Source: Eutypa lata (Eukaryota; Ascomycota; Sordariomycetes; Xylariales; Diatrypaceae). From it: a stretch of DNA of 64,000 bases. Positions within the stretch are counted from its first letter, which is position 1. Each line of letters opens with the position of its first letter. The stretch covers positions 1,550,001-1,614,000 of the forward strand of contig JAKULF010000002.1 of assembly GCA_022661535.1 (NCBI GenBank), written 5' to 3'. A model generated the notes under the pieces. The model saw only the letters and a list, made by a program, of their open reading frames with translations. It made no database searches and was not told the origin of the DNA. The position numbers were made by a program, and so were the translations under genes. Below, piece after piece: positions 10,324-21,014 of the stretch.

Positions 10324-12614
10324 GATGATGGATGTGAAGGTGGGTTTGTTGGATGGGGGATGGATTGATGATCGTCGGATTACAATTTATATATTGAATA
10401 TGTACGTCGGTTTCTATCTCTCACTTTCTCTCGTTGGCCAGCCAAAGAGCTAGTTTGTATGTGCAATGTGCTGTGATTGTGGCAAGCGAAAGTGTTCTTC
10501 TCAACCAAAATCGAGTGATTTGATACTGGCCCAAAAAAAGCGACCGGGGATGATGAAATCTCTAAAAGAGGATTAAGCGAACAAACACCAACTGATGGCA
10601 ATGAGATGAATTAGTTACACAAAAAAACGAATGGTAGCAGGGAGCAAGGAAGCAAGACTTGAAATATTTGATGAATGAATTAACTAGAGGGAACAAAGAC
10701 AGAGAAGAGAAGAGTTAAGTAAGTAGAAGACAGTCATTCACTTCCATGCAGATGGTTAGTAATTGCCCTGTAGCACATCATACACCTGGGTACCTACACT
10801 AACTAGAGCTCTACACTACGAATACACTACTACGCCTAGAGGCTAGGTACCTAACTAGAGGTAGCAGCTAATGTCAGATGTCGCTGTCACTGTCAGACAT
10901 TCCACGACATACACCCGTAACTGCCTCTACATTCATACACCATAGACATACAAAGGCAGCCGCGCGTCGGAGAGGGCAGTGCAAACACCAACAATTGCAG
11001 CATCTTCCTAATCTTAGCCTCTTGGTAAATAATCCGAAAACGTGGTTGGATGACATGGGAATAAAATTGGAGAAAGTTGCCTCGTATTTGAGACGTGAAT
11101 CGTTTGTGGACTTGGCTGCGGCTACTTTAAAACCCGCTCAGCCCGCTGCAGGTCCCTGGAGACATGTGACATCAGATCTGCATTTAATGTCTACATATGT
11201 CTCCACTCATAATCGACGGCTAGCCAGAAATAGAATAGTCTATTTCGTGATCGATTCACAGGTCCGATTTTTTAAGGTTTTTGCGCTTGTGAACATCAAG
11301 GACTCACGGACTTAAGCAAGTCCCGTCAAGGTACAATTCTTGTTGCCTGTTGGATACGTACGGTCCTTTCCAAGGAAAAGCATGTTAAGGATTGAGAAAA
11401 ACTATGAACAGTTTGGTTTGAATTCCTACTTGAGGAATATTGGGATTACATTCTTGGTTTGCCTTATGAGGTAACTAACTATGTACTCAAGCTGCTACTC
11501 AAGGCTACCTGTTTCCTACCACGTTCCTACCACGTAGTAACTGGCTGTACCACTTGAAGGTTAGGTAGTTGGGGACCCGGATGATCTTGAAAGAAAGGGA
11601 GACTATTCATCAAAATCATCCCTAGCCCCTATTCAAAAAGAGAAAAAGAATGCTACATAAGCAGGGCCTTTTACTTAAACATCCAGAACCAATCGATACA
11701 CCTTGGTAACATTAGCTAAATAACTTATAATACATAGATTTACTCTCTGAACTACCTATGTAGCTGTTTTATCTGCTTTCCTTAAAGCCACTAACTTTAT
11801 TTAACGTTGATTAATATTCTCCACATCATCATCGGAGAAACGTGGCTATGGCCATTCTGCAGTAGTCGATGAGCTACCGCATTGGACGGTATTGTAGAAT
11901 TCCCCATAGAGTTCGATTCGTCTACCTAACCCCAAGGAGATCATCTTCTTATCCTTTGAATAGCTCCCAGGATGGCGTCAGATCGAGGGGTGAATAACCC
12001 AACCAACTACCCAATGTACTCTTAATTTTAGAACACGATATCTCTTATATCGGTGCCTAAAGGAGGCGCAGACCTTGTGTAAAGCCAACCAGGTGCCGTC
12101 CACTGGAGCTGTACATGCATTCATCATAACAACTGTTTCATACCCGAAATTGCATCTGGTGCATTTGGCGAATATGTACACTAGTAAACGCCATGGGACG
12201 TTACACAGTTAGCTTAGGGTAATCAGTGTTCTCTAGTCTCGGACCAGGAATTCTACCGGATTCATAATAGATCTTCCCGTTCCTGTATCATGCCTTTGGC
12301 AAACGCTGGTTGGAGGTTGACATTAGTCTTGATATGAGATGACCTTACCAATCAAATTGACTCTAACCATATATCCATTGCTTCTAACGAATGTCTTATA
12401 TTGAAACGACTATTATCACCTGACTGTTGTTCTGAAGATCTTGTACGAGACATTTCACGTCTACTCTCTCATTTTCATTGCTCATGATGTTCCGTTCTAA
12501 CGAGAGGACAAACATAAATGGGATGAGGAACAGCTCTTGATCAAACCAAGTGAAAGAGAAGACCAACTGAAACCACTTGTTGATGACCCTTTCCAATTGT
12601 ATCCCTATACACAT
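10324..12614. other. Gene-poor 2.3 kb intergenic region
   Basis: No supported gene. It contains short TAGGTACCT-type palindromic stretches (about 10790-10860) and a near-tandem direct repeat TTCCTACCACG (about 11518-11536). Frames at 10878-11315 (+, 145 aa) and 12396-12614 (-, 72 aa) show no family signal. Confidence 0.5.
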
Positions 12615-14930
12615 TCAAGTGGCTGACAGATAGTCCTGCCTAGACCGTGCCCTAGTAGGTTCGTCCCTGCCCCCCTTCAGAGACTTCAGGTACTCCATGA
12701 ATTCAGTCTGCCTCGAAAGGGCCGACTTGACATGATGCCTCCTCACTGATATCCTCCCAGGTGTGTGATTCTGCTGAGATGTGGTACCGCTGAGGACTGC
12801 GGAGCAATATTCAGATCGCTGCTGTTTCTCAGCCAATGCCACTGCGCCGTGTAGGATGTTGCGAATCTGCCGCCCATTGACCTGTTCACAATTTTCAATC
12901 AGATACTTCGTTGCAGTGTGGTCAACCTCGATAGTTTCCGTCTCTTCGAACTTCCGTATAAACTTGTTCACGATCCTAGCTTTGGACTCTGTTGAGAGGA
13001 GCTTGTATGGAATCGGATACGTGATCCTCGAGATAAAGGAGTCATCAATGTGACCAGGGCGGTTTGTTGTGAGGAATAGAATCCCCTTATAATATTCCAG
13101 AGAACGAAGGAAAATAGTTGCTAAACTATTGCCAAAGGGATCACCAGCTCGCCTTTGTTCGAGGAAGAGGTCAGCTTCGTCAATGAGAAGAATAGCTCCC
13201 CATTTAGCAGCGATTGCAAACCACTTCCTGAGTTGCGCTTCGGCATTCTGGTGAATCAAGCTGACATCTTGAGCCGTTAAGCTGATCAGCGGTCGATGGG
13301 TATCGTTCGCCACACACTCAACAGTCAATGTCTTCCCTGTCCCGGGAGGTCCGTAAAGAAGGAAGATTTTACCCTCACCCTTTCCCGGAACGAAGTCAGA
13401 TGTAACGCTAACAGAATGCTCTCCATTTGAGAGAACTGTGCGTAGTGCGTCTTTATCATCATCTGACACCAACACCAACTCGGTATCCAACTGATTGGAT
13501 GCAAATTTAGGTGCAGTATCGCTGATATTGTCGATCTCAAACACCATCCAGTCTTTTGTCTTGAGACCTAATCCTTCAATACGTCGTGGTAGGAGAAGGA
13601 CGACCTCGTCGATCCGACTGAAATTCTTGCTACAAGACGGTTGGAAGTCAAGAAAGTTGCGAAATCGTTTCCCCCCATTGCCATCGGCAATAGGGAATAA
13701 GCGGTTCTTTGATCTCCTGCGGATAGGATCGTTTTCATATGCATATTGCGCATACGCAACTGGGTCGATGATGATCTGGCCGCGATACGCGCTAGGTGGA
13801 TGATCATATTCTCGATGTGCCACCGGCGCACTGTGGATTGAAAGGTACCTTCTGCCACGTTCTCTCAGATGATTCCGAAGGATACCTCCATCGAGTCTAT
13901 CATAATGGTTTGCAGGAATGACCTCGAGCCCTCCGATGAATCGAAATCCGTCGAACCGAAATATAATAGCTTGACGCCTTATACGTTGAAAAGAGGCTGT
14001 ATCATATTGGACCATCCAAAGTTCGACTAATAGTCTGTCATGGGCTTCATCCCATTCTGCGTGTTGCCCGACTGACCGGTTCTTGTATTGCCAAGAAGAT
14101 ACAACATATGCTGATAGCTGATTATCGTCGGGGGGGTTGTCCGGCCCTTTCGAAAATGTATCGTAGTCTCTTCTCTTAGCCCGTATTTGGATAGAATCTG
14201 AGAAAGCAGATTCTTGAACATAGACATATGTCCCTGGTCTCAGAAGCACCCAGAGAGACTCGTAACTGACTCGTGGTTCGCTATCAAGAAAGACAGACTG
14301 CAATGTTGGCGCGACCTTGTCTCGATACATTGGGGCCAGAGTTCGAAGTAGTACGGCAAGGTCATACGCAGTGGTCACATCGCATGGTTCTTTCTCCAAG
14401 TCAAGAGACCCGAAGTCTAGCTGCTGTTGGAATGCTCCGTGGAACTTATCGTCTCCACAATTGCCTATATCCAGATTCAAGTCGTTTTGACTATCTTGAT
14501 CGTCCTCTCTTATTGATTGCGAATATGTGCTCAAGTATGCCTTCATCTCGGCGTAATAGTACATAATTTCGGCAAACATGTCTTGGGTCGTTGCAGTGTA
14601 CTCATCATAAGATCCGATATGGGCTGGGTAATAATCCATAAGTAGTTCCATGATCCGTGTAAGCCTTTTCGAACACAGAGTGAGATGAGGAGACCGTCTA
14701 TTTACTATATGTGCATCTCTATCAAAGTCGAAATCAATGGGCCCGTCATGCCAAGTCGAAGGAGTGTTTCCTTGCCTCTGCCTCCAATCTTCGACATCGA
14801 CCGGAATGGTGTAGATTAGAACCGCATTTCGCTCAAGGTCTTCTACAACACCTGATCCTGTTAGTCCACTCTGGATGCCTTGCCAAGGGCTGTCTTTGTA
14901 AAGTTTCCTCGCAGATTTCCCCTTCTCCAT
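12615..14930 (-). CDS. AAA ATPase with DUF7025-like N-terminal region
   Basis: A 771-aa protein read from ATG 14930 to TGA at 12615 in one exon. The middle third carries a fungal-specific region of the DUF7025 type (LLRPGTYVYVQ, then SSWQYKNRS, LVELWMVQYD and FRFDGFRFIGGLEVIP). The C-terminal third is a single AAA module: Walker A LLYGPPGTGKT near residue 523, Walker B ILLIDEADLFLEQR near 578, a sensor-1 Asn in FLTTNRP, an arginine-finger-like DDSFISRI, and a lid with VNGRQIRN. All catalytic residues are present, so ATP hydrolysis is expected. Such proteins are expanded in Pezizomycotina and their clients are mostly unknown. The frame stays open for about 190 bases upstream of the chosen ATG, with protein-like content ending at a possible acceptor (CATGTAG, about 15121), so the real N-terminus may be longer with an upstream exon. 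Confidence 0.85.
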   Translation of the reverse strand: MEKGKSARKLYKDSPWQGIQSGLTGSGVVEDLERNAVLIYTIPVDVEDWRQRQGNTPSTWHDGPIDFDFDRDAHIVNRRSPHLTLCSKRLTRIMELLMDYYPAHIGSYDEYTATTQDMFAEIMYYYAEMKAYLSTYSQSIREDDQDSQNDLNLDIGNCGDDKFHGAFQQQLDFGSLDLEKEPCDVTTAYDLAVLLRTLAPMYRDKVAPTLQSVFLDSEPRVSYESLWVLLRPGTYVYVQESAFSDSIQIRAKRRDYDTFSKGPDNPPDDNQLSAYVVSSWQYKNRSVGQHAEWDEAHDRLLVELWMVQYDTASFQRIRRQAIIFRFDGFRFIGGLEVIPANHYDRLDGGILRNHLRERGRRYLSIHSAPVAHREYDHPPSAYRGQIIIDPVAYAQYAYENDPIRRRSKNRLFPIADGNGGKRFRNFLDFQPSCSKNFSRIDEVVLLLPRRIEGLGLKTKDWMVFEIDNISDTAPKFASNQLDTELVLVSDDDKDALRTVLSNGEHSVSVTSDFVPGKGEGKIFLLYGPPGTGKTLTVECVANDTHRPLISLTAQDVSLIHQNAEAQLRKWFAIAAKWGAILLIDEADLFLEQRRAGDPFGNSLATIFLRSLEYYKGILFLTTNRPGHIDDSFISRITYPIPYKLLSTESKARIVNKFIRKFEETETIEVDHTATKYLIENCEQVNGRQIRNILHGAVALAEKQQRSEYCSAVLSGTTSQQNHTPGRISVRRHHVKSALSRQTEFMEYLKSLKGGRDEPTRARSRQDYLSAT

Positions 14931-16125
14931 GAGAGACAGACAGTAGAGAATGTCTGGACGCTGTGAGGGTTTGTCTGTTTGAACCTGGGATCCATTTGTA
15001 GATGAAGCTTGTTCAGACAGTTCGATACCATCGCATTTGGAAACAACATCTTGCGACTTGACTAATTCCGAGATTATTAGAAATACCGCTGCCAGACTGC
15101 TGTCATACCGGATCTTTACCTACATGAAGCTGATAGTGGCTCTCCAGGTTGTACACTGGGTTCTATGGATGGGTCGATAGGCAAACAACCATTTATATCT
15201 TTTTAAGCGTTAGAATAATTGAAGTTTATGTGCTGGTAGGAGCTTCGCACCTTGTTGATGGGAAACATCTAGGTTTCCGTTACATGCCATGATGTCCTGA
15301 ATCTCATTGCTGGGATGTTTCTCTTACTAAACGAACCAGGCTAAGGTTATAAGTAAACCGATGAAATTGATTGAATAAATAACTCGTTTCAAAGTAATTA
15401 TGGCATCACGTTGTAGAAGGTTTCTGTGTAAGGTTGCAAACATGCACGAATGAGTTAAGGGGTATGTCCATGTGTGAATAAGAAATGTCCACCGGCACTT
15501 TAATGAATACGTCGAGTGCCTTGTGATCGGCCTTGCAGACAGTCTTTTCTGATGACTGCATAAAAATGCCCTTTTAATGCAGTTGGTTGGGTGTTGGGTA
15601 GTATTAGGCTGACTAGCTTGTGGGTTAGAAGACTTGATTAAGAGAATTACATGGTGTTGGCGGTAGGTTTGCCGTGCTAGGAGCTGGCCTCAGAAGGTGC
15701 CAGCCAATAAGCTCTATAAGTGTGCCTATTAGCCATTGAGAATGCCTTGCCGTTCAGGACCTCTTTTAATCCCCGCTCGATCTAATTCGGCCCCCAAGAA
15801 TTGTATCACCTACAATTGCGGTTTACTTCCTGGAGATAATGATTGGGTTGACAGCCAATGACAGCCCCTTCAATACCTTGCACTATATGTGATAGAATTA
15901 TTTGAGGCCCAATTAGTAATCACCTGATTTTCTGCTGATATTTACTTTTACCCGGTTTGGCTTTAGCCTTTCTTACTTGTTTGACAACATTCAGGTGCAG
16001 TATCGACCAGCGAGAAAAACCTCGATTGCTCTATTTCACTTGCAAGCAAGACAACAGCCGCAATTCATCGCATTGGTTTTCCTTTCCAATATTGTTGTAC
16101 CTAGCCCTAAGGTTCGTTTCTTGCC
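14931..16125. other. Intergenic between divergent AAA and HeLo-like genes
   Basis: The AAA gene (-) and the HeLo-like gene (+) diverge across this 1.2 kb. Positions 14931-15120 may be an extra 5' coding exon of the AAA gene on the minus strand. The rest shows nothing recognisable and presumably holds both promoters. Confidence 0.45.
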
Positions 16126-17505
16126 ATGGCTGAGCTATTCTTAGGCATTACTGGAGTAATCTTGGCTTGGAAAGGTATCTTGGATTTCGGAGATCTCCTT
16201 CTAAAAATATCAGAAGACGACTCAAGCCAAAGAGAAGGGCTATCTATCAGGCTCCAAGTATCCCAGTATTTGCTAAAGGACTGGGGCGATACTTGGGGGA
16301 TAGATCGCAATGACGGGAAGTTTCACACTCTAGAACCTAGTAGGAAAGAGTTAATCATGAAAATCATATTCAGACTTCATGATTCACGGTTGAAAGCTCT
16401 TGAAGTTCTGAAGAACCGGTATAAGTTGCCAGGAAACCAAACGGAGGAAGATGATGATACGAAGGCCGACCATAGGCTGTCTAGGATGGTAGATAGGGTA
16501 AAGGGAGCCTCAAAACGAATGAGAGATAAAGGAAACTGGCTTACTCATGACCGGTCAGAGATTACAAACCTAGTTTGTGAGACCATGGAACTCCACGAAA
16601 ACTTGCAATACTTGACTTACGGTTCTCCCAAATTCATATCCCACGCTGCATTCGACAACCAGTTTGCTATTCAAGCAGGCTTGTCGAGGATGGAGAATGA
16701 AGATAGCAAGCCTTCAACAGTCACAGAGAAGAGCGCAAAAAGCGATCTCCACGTACGGACTATAGACCTTGATGAACAAACACTCGCTAGCTATGCCACA
16801 AAGTCTATTGTATCGGCCAACCAAGCAGCGCGTATTACACAACAACTCAATCGCTCATTCTATTTTTATGGGCACTCTTGTATTCCGGAAAAGGTTTACA
16901 TGTGGTGGAACGATGAACTACATGATATCATGTTACTCGAAGTCACCGAACTTGCCGAAGATGACACTTCGTCATGTACTTGTGCCTTGGTATATTACCT
17001 AGCTCCTGGCCTAAAACTCATATATAGCCTCGATTCGGATTCTTTAGTAGAACCTGAGAGGCAGTTTGTGGAGATGCTCCGTACCCTAACAATCCGGATG
17101 TTGACTTTGGGGGACCTCGATCAGTTTAGTGGCATTTCTTTACCCCCTGCTGTTATCGAATTGGAGAATGAGTCCCCAAGTATCGACACGATACTACAAC
17201 TCATAACGGTATTCCACCAAATTCTTGAGATTCTAGCGTCTAGGTGTGATGCTCGCATTCTATTCGTCATTGATGGGGTTGATTATATTGGGGCTACTGG
17301 TAGCGATCCCTTGGCCAGTTTACTTCAATCATTTGTATCTGGCTTCAAGGCCACCTGCAGCACTCGCCAGGTCAAAATTCTCATAGGCTGCAAAGGCCAC
17401 GCAACATCGTTATATGATGTCGTGGAAGATCAAGGAATTGTAGATATCACAGACTGCCCAACTCGGACACTAAATATCATGCACGAGTTGGCGGTATGGT
17501 TATGA
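16126..17505 (+). CDS. HeLo-like domain protein with degenerate NACHT-like NTPase region
   Basis: A single-exon 459-aa protein starting in a strong context (gccATGg). The N-terminus (MAELFLGITGVILAWKGILD, then FGDLLLKI and RLQVSQYLLKDWG) resembles the HeLo / prion-inhibition family of membrane-targeting death domains, followed by alpha-helical sequence. The second half has the order of motifs seen in fungal NACHT/STAND proteins: a position where a P-loop should be but reading YFYGHSCIPEK (246-256, no GxxxxGK[ST]), then ALVYYLAPG, MLRTLTIRML, and a Walker-B-like ILFVIDGVDYI (378-388). It ends soon after, with no WD40, ankyrin or TPR repeats. I infer a truncated or regulatory NLR-like protein. 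The HeLo call is by pattern and not certain; a later exon cannot be excluded. Confidence 0.6.
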   Translation: MAELFLGITGVILAWKGILDFGDLLLKISEDDSSQREGLSIRLQVSQYLLKDWGDTWGIDRNDGKFHTLEPSRKELIMKIIFRLHDSRLKALEVLKNRYKLPGNQTEEDDDTKADHRLSRMVDRVKGASKRMRDKGNWLTHDRSEITNLVCETMELHENLQYLTYGSPKFISHAAFDNQFAIQAGLSRMENEDSKPSTVTEKSAKSDLHVRTIDLDEQTLASYATKSIVSANQAARITQQLNRSFYFYGHSCIPEKVYMWWNDELHDIMLLEVTELAEDDTSSCTCALVYYLAPGLKLIYSLDSDSLVEPERQFVEMLRTLTIRMLTLGDLDQFSGISLPPAVIELENESPSIDTILQLITVFHQILEILASRCDARILFVIDGVDYIGATGSDPLASLLQSFVSGFKATCSTRQVKILIGCKGHATSLYDVVEDQGIVDITDCPTRTLNIMHELAVWL

Positions 17506-18015
17506 AGCCTCTTGTCAGTATGTACGTTCGATTACACGCTATAAGCCATGAATTCAATCTTTAATAGGACGACATAGATAAAATACTTGACCCCCATGAG
17601 ATTATATCGTAGTGATGCTTTGTGCTATACGTAGTATGTTTTCATTGTTAACAACGGGGAAGAATCCAGTCGGGATGGAGGCCGTCTTGGCGTCATGTGA
17701 TGCTCGTAACCTTACTTCCCTTGCGTCAGCTCTTGGTCTATTATCCCATATCTATGTTAATCTCCCTCTAATCGATCGAGTATAAAATGGGCCAGCTGAC
17801 TGGAATCGTCCCGGATGCATTTCCAGCGTTTCGTCCAATGAAATATTAACTCCGCAAGCCACACTCCGCATGCTTTACTCCACCACCGGTATGAAACTCC
17901 GCACGCCTTGATCTACATATAATGGAAGTAGTCCCAGTTCTATTAGATTCCTCATTATCGAAATTAACAAAACCGTTTTCTAAACATAAACTTTACAACT
18001 TTCGTTTCTCCCACC
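17506..18015. other. Intergenic with TATA-like box
   Basis: About 510 bases. A TATAAAA at 17781-17787 sits about 235 bases before the next start codon and may be its core promoter. Nothing else is recognised. Confidence 0.45.
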
Positions 18016-18853
18016 ATGCATCTAATATTGACGGGGGCCACTGGGCTGGTCGGTTCATGCGTTCTAGATGCTATGATCAAAATGAAGGATATCACACGGA
18101 TAAGCATTCTCAGCAGAAGGCCGGTAAAAATGGCCGAAGATGCAAGGGATCCCAGAATCAACGTCATAATTCACAGCGACTTCGAAAAGTATGACCGCGG
18201 TGTATTAGAGCAACTTAAGGGGGCTAATGGGTGTGTTTGGGCTCTGGGGGTTGCGCAAAGTCAGGTATCCAAAGAGTTGAGTGCTACTATATAGACTCTC
18301 GTTGGGATCCAAGAAGCTTATATATGATACTGCCGAATTTAGGGACTATGTCGCTATCACCAAGACTTTCGCTCTTGCTGCAGCTTCAGCTTTTTCATCT
18401 ATAGTTGCCACGACCAACTCCGGAACGCCTTTTCGCTTCGTCTATGTGGCTGGTGGTGATACGACAACAACCCCGGGGCGACTCACATCATTCCAAGCCC
18501 GCATTAAGGGTGAAACTGAACTTTCCCTTGCAGATATGTTCAAGTCAAATCCGACGATAAAGGGGTATTCGGTCCGCCCGTTTGCGGTGGACATGGATGC
18601 TCAAGATGAAATCAAGCCGTATATTGGACCACGTCCTTTGATCCACCGAGCAGCTGGAGTACTGTTTGGTCCTGTTATTCGTGCATATGCTAAAGACTAC
18701 TGGGCACCCACGGGACCACTGGGTGAGTTCTTGACGGAATTAGCATTGGGGCAGCATGATATTTCGCAGGATGGAGCCAAACTTGAGGTGGAAGTGATCA
18801 ACGGCTTCGCTATCTGGAGTAATGCTGCAGTGAGGAAGGTCAAAGTGTATTAG
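18016..18853 (+). CDS. NAD(P)-binding Rossmann-fold (atypical SDR/epimerase-like) protein
   Basis: A 256-aa cytosolic enzyme. Exons are 18016..18275 and 18343..18853. The 67-nt intron starts with GTTGAG, a weak donor, and ends at TTTAG; splicing gives a continuous AQSQVSKEDYVAITKTFALA, as expected for this family, whereas reading through meets a stop. The dinucleotide-binding motif is LTGATGLVGS near the N-terminus, followed by an Arg pair (SRRPV) that favours NADP(H). A central strand FRFVYVAGGDTT and the late GYSVRPFAVDMD are typical of fungal nucleoside-diphosphate-sugar-epimerase-like proteins. The YxxxK catalytic pair is not evident, so the reaction is unknown. It lies upstream of the flavin monooxygenase on the same strand. 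Confidence 0.85.
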
Positions 18854-19402
18854 GACCTAAGTGATAACTGGAAATTCCCCACTGGGGATTGACTAGGTTT
18901 CATTATATAGGAAATAGATGACTTCAGTCCTCTATTTCTCATGGGGCTATTGCCCACCAGTTAGAGAGAACCATGTGCTCCAAAATACTCATTATATGTT
19001 TGGTTATCTTCCTATGCAGGTCTTTATAGCTTGTCTTAGTCAGGGGCCTTCACATCGCTCACATCCGTCTCATACTACCTGTAACTACAAGTAACCATCT
19101 TAGCCTGGCAATCCTTCTCCACCGACTACTGAGCGACCCAGTCTCTCGGTCCTCTTAGTACGATAATCACGCGGGGCGCCCTTGCAAACGAAGCCCGAAC
19201 CCGCTAAATATTGCATACTTACCTAGGTAAGGAAGTGAACAGTGGGGTGACTAAAAAACAACTCAGATCTTATTTTCACGCGTTTCCTTCCAACCTTGTT
19301 CCAGGTGACATGCCGATAACTATACTAATATATCGATGGCTAGTACTATAATTAGTCCACACGATATGAGATAATTCTAAACGATCCATCATCGGCAACA
19401 TA
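18854..19402. other. Intergenic; nothing firm
   Basis: About 550 bases between two same-strand enzyme genes. It includes the short palindrome-like TTACCTAGGTAA near 19219. No gene is supported. Confidence 0.45.
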
Positions 19403-21014
19403 ATGAGAGAAAGAATTCGGCGCGTAGCGGTGATTGGCACAGGGCCTGCTGGTGCTATCGCAACTGATGCCCTGGTTAAGGAGCAAGCTTTTGACGAGGT
19501 ATGTGTATTCGAAAGACATGCCATCACGGGCGGGACATGGTGAGTTCATGCATTCTCAATGTACTGTGTAAACTTTCGACGGATACAAACGAGAAAAGTT
19601 CTTATAAAGTGAATTTGCAGGGTTTACGACCCCAACCTGGCGAGTGGAATACCCTGCCTTGGTGATTTAATAGAGAATCGTGCGGACCTCCCTATCACAT
19701 TACCAGACAAGTTCCCGTGCGAAACAAGCAGAGTAGAGAAGAATTCACCACAGAACCGCTTCTCAGATACCGGTGTTCATGAGACACTTCACAGCAACCT
19801 GCCGCCTTCTACAATGTGTTTTACTCAGGAACCCTTACCTGAGAAGCTGTCTGAGCAAACATTGAAACTTTATGGTCCAGATGCACCATTTCGTCATAGG
19901 GAAATAATCCGCGATTGGGTAGAGGGGATATTTCGCCGAGGAGGTTATGAGAAGTTAATCACATTTAATACTACGGTCGAAAATATCCATAAGAGAAGCT
20001 CTAGTTGGGTACTGACTCTCAGACAAGAGGTCATTGGGGGAGATAAAGACCGTTGGTGGCAACAAGAGTTCGACGCAGTTGTTGTGGCCTCTGGACATTA
20101 TAACATCCCCTATATACCAAATATCCCTGGCCTAGTTGAATATGAGAAGCGATATCCAGGAAGTATCATGCATAGCAAGCATTATCGCGGCACGGATGCA
20201 TTCCGAGAAAAGGTGTGTATCCCATTCTTATATAGGTGCTTCCAAGCTTCAACACTAATCGTTGACGCAGAAAGTTATCGTGGTTGGGGGGTCTGTTTCA
20301 GCGTTTGAGGCAATTCATGAAATCCGAGCGGTAGCAAAACATCCTATCATCTCATCGCTCCATAAGCCATTATATGCTTTCGGTTGGACCCCGTTCGTTC
20401 ATCCCCACATCCAAGTTCGATCGGGAATTACTGCAGTAGATGCGGACGCCAAATGCGTTGAATTTGCTGACGGGTCAGCGGTAAAAGACGTCGATCTCAT
20501 CTTCTTCGCTACAGGCTACGATTTTAGCTTCCCGTTTCTACCTCAAGTAAAGATCGACAATAGGAGGATACATGGATTATACCAACACATCTTCAGCCGT
20601 CATGATCCAACCCTAGCGTTCATAGGAATGGTGACTGGTGGCCTTACATTTCGCGTCTTTGAATGGCAGGCCGTGGCGGCAGCTCGCGTGTTGGCAGGTC
20701 GGGCTACGCTGCCATCCGCAGAGGATATGGAAAAGTGGGAACGGAATACGTCGGAGACAAATGGCAATGGCCTCTCATTCTTCAACATAGGAATTGACTA
20801 CGAGGGGTATTTCGAGGCATTGCGTTCTCTCGCAGGTGATCCAGCGCCTGGGACAACAGGTCGAGTTCTACCAAAGTACGAAAAGTGGTGGGAAGAAGAA
20901 TTTCTGCAGGTTATAGAGGCAAGGAAGCGCTGGTGGGAACAGGAGAGAAGGATTGCCGAGGGTGCTGATGGATCAGACTATGTAGTTAGTCCAGAATTGA
21001 ACATATCCTGTTGA
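19403..21014 (+). CDS. Flavin-containing monooxygenase-like protein
   Basis: A 490-aa FAD/NADPH enzyme in three exons: 19403..19539, 19621..20212 and 20271..21014; introns of 81 and 58 nt join in phase. The FAD-binding motif is VAVIGTGPAGAIA at the N-terminus, and GGTW closes exon 1. The middle shows VVVASGHYNIPYIPNIPG and the FMO-type SIMHSKHYRG with a downstream AFREK. The NADPH-binding glycine motif is VIVVGGSVSAFEA, so the usual GxGxSG is altered. The late FATGYDFSFPF fits the FATGY motif of N-hydroxylating and FMO enzymes. The likely reaction is oxygenation of a soft nucleophile (N or S) or a Baeyer-Villiger-type step. No secretion or membrane signal. The substrate is unknown and there is no adjacent synthase. 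Confidence 0.92.

Noticed and set aside
10878..11315. 145-aa plus-strand frame
   Set aside because: No motif, low-complexity His/Arg content, no signal peptide and no neighbouring exon; likely chance.
12396..12614. 72-aa hydrophobic frame directly after the AAA gene on the same strand
   Set aside because: Begins at the AAA stop in another frame; no Met context, promoter or family. A frameshifted tail of the AAA gene was considered, but the AAA ORF already has a complete lid.
18003..21014. Secondary-metabolite cluster around the Rossmann-fold enzyme and monooxygenase
   Set aside because: No PKS, NRPS, terpene synthase, prenyltransferase or cluster transporter lies nearby.
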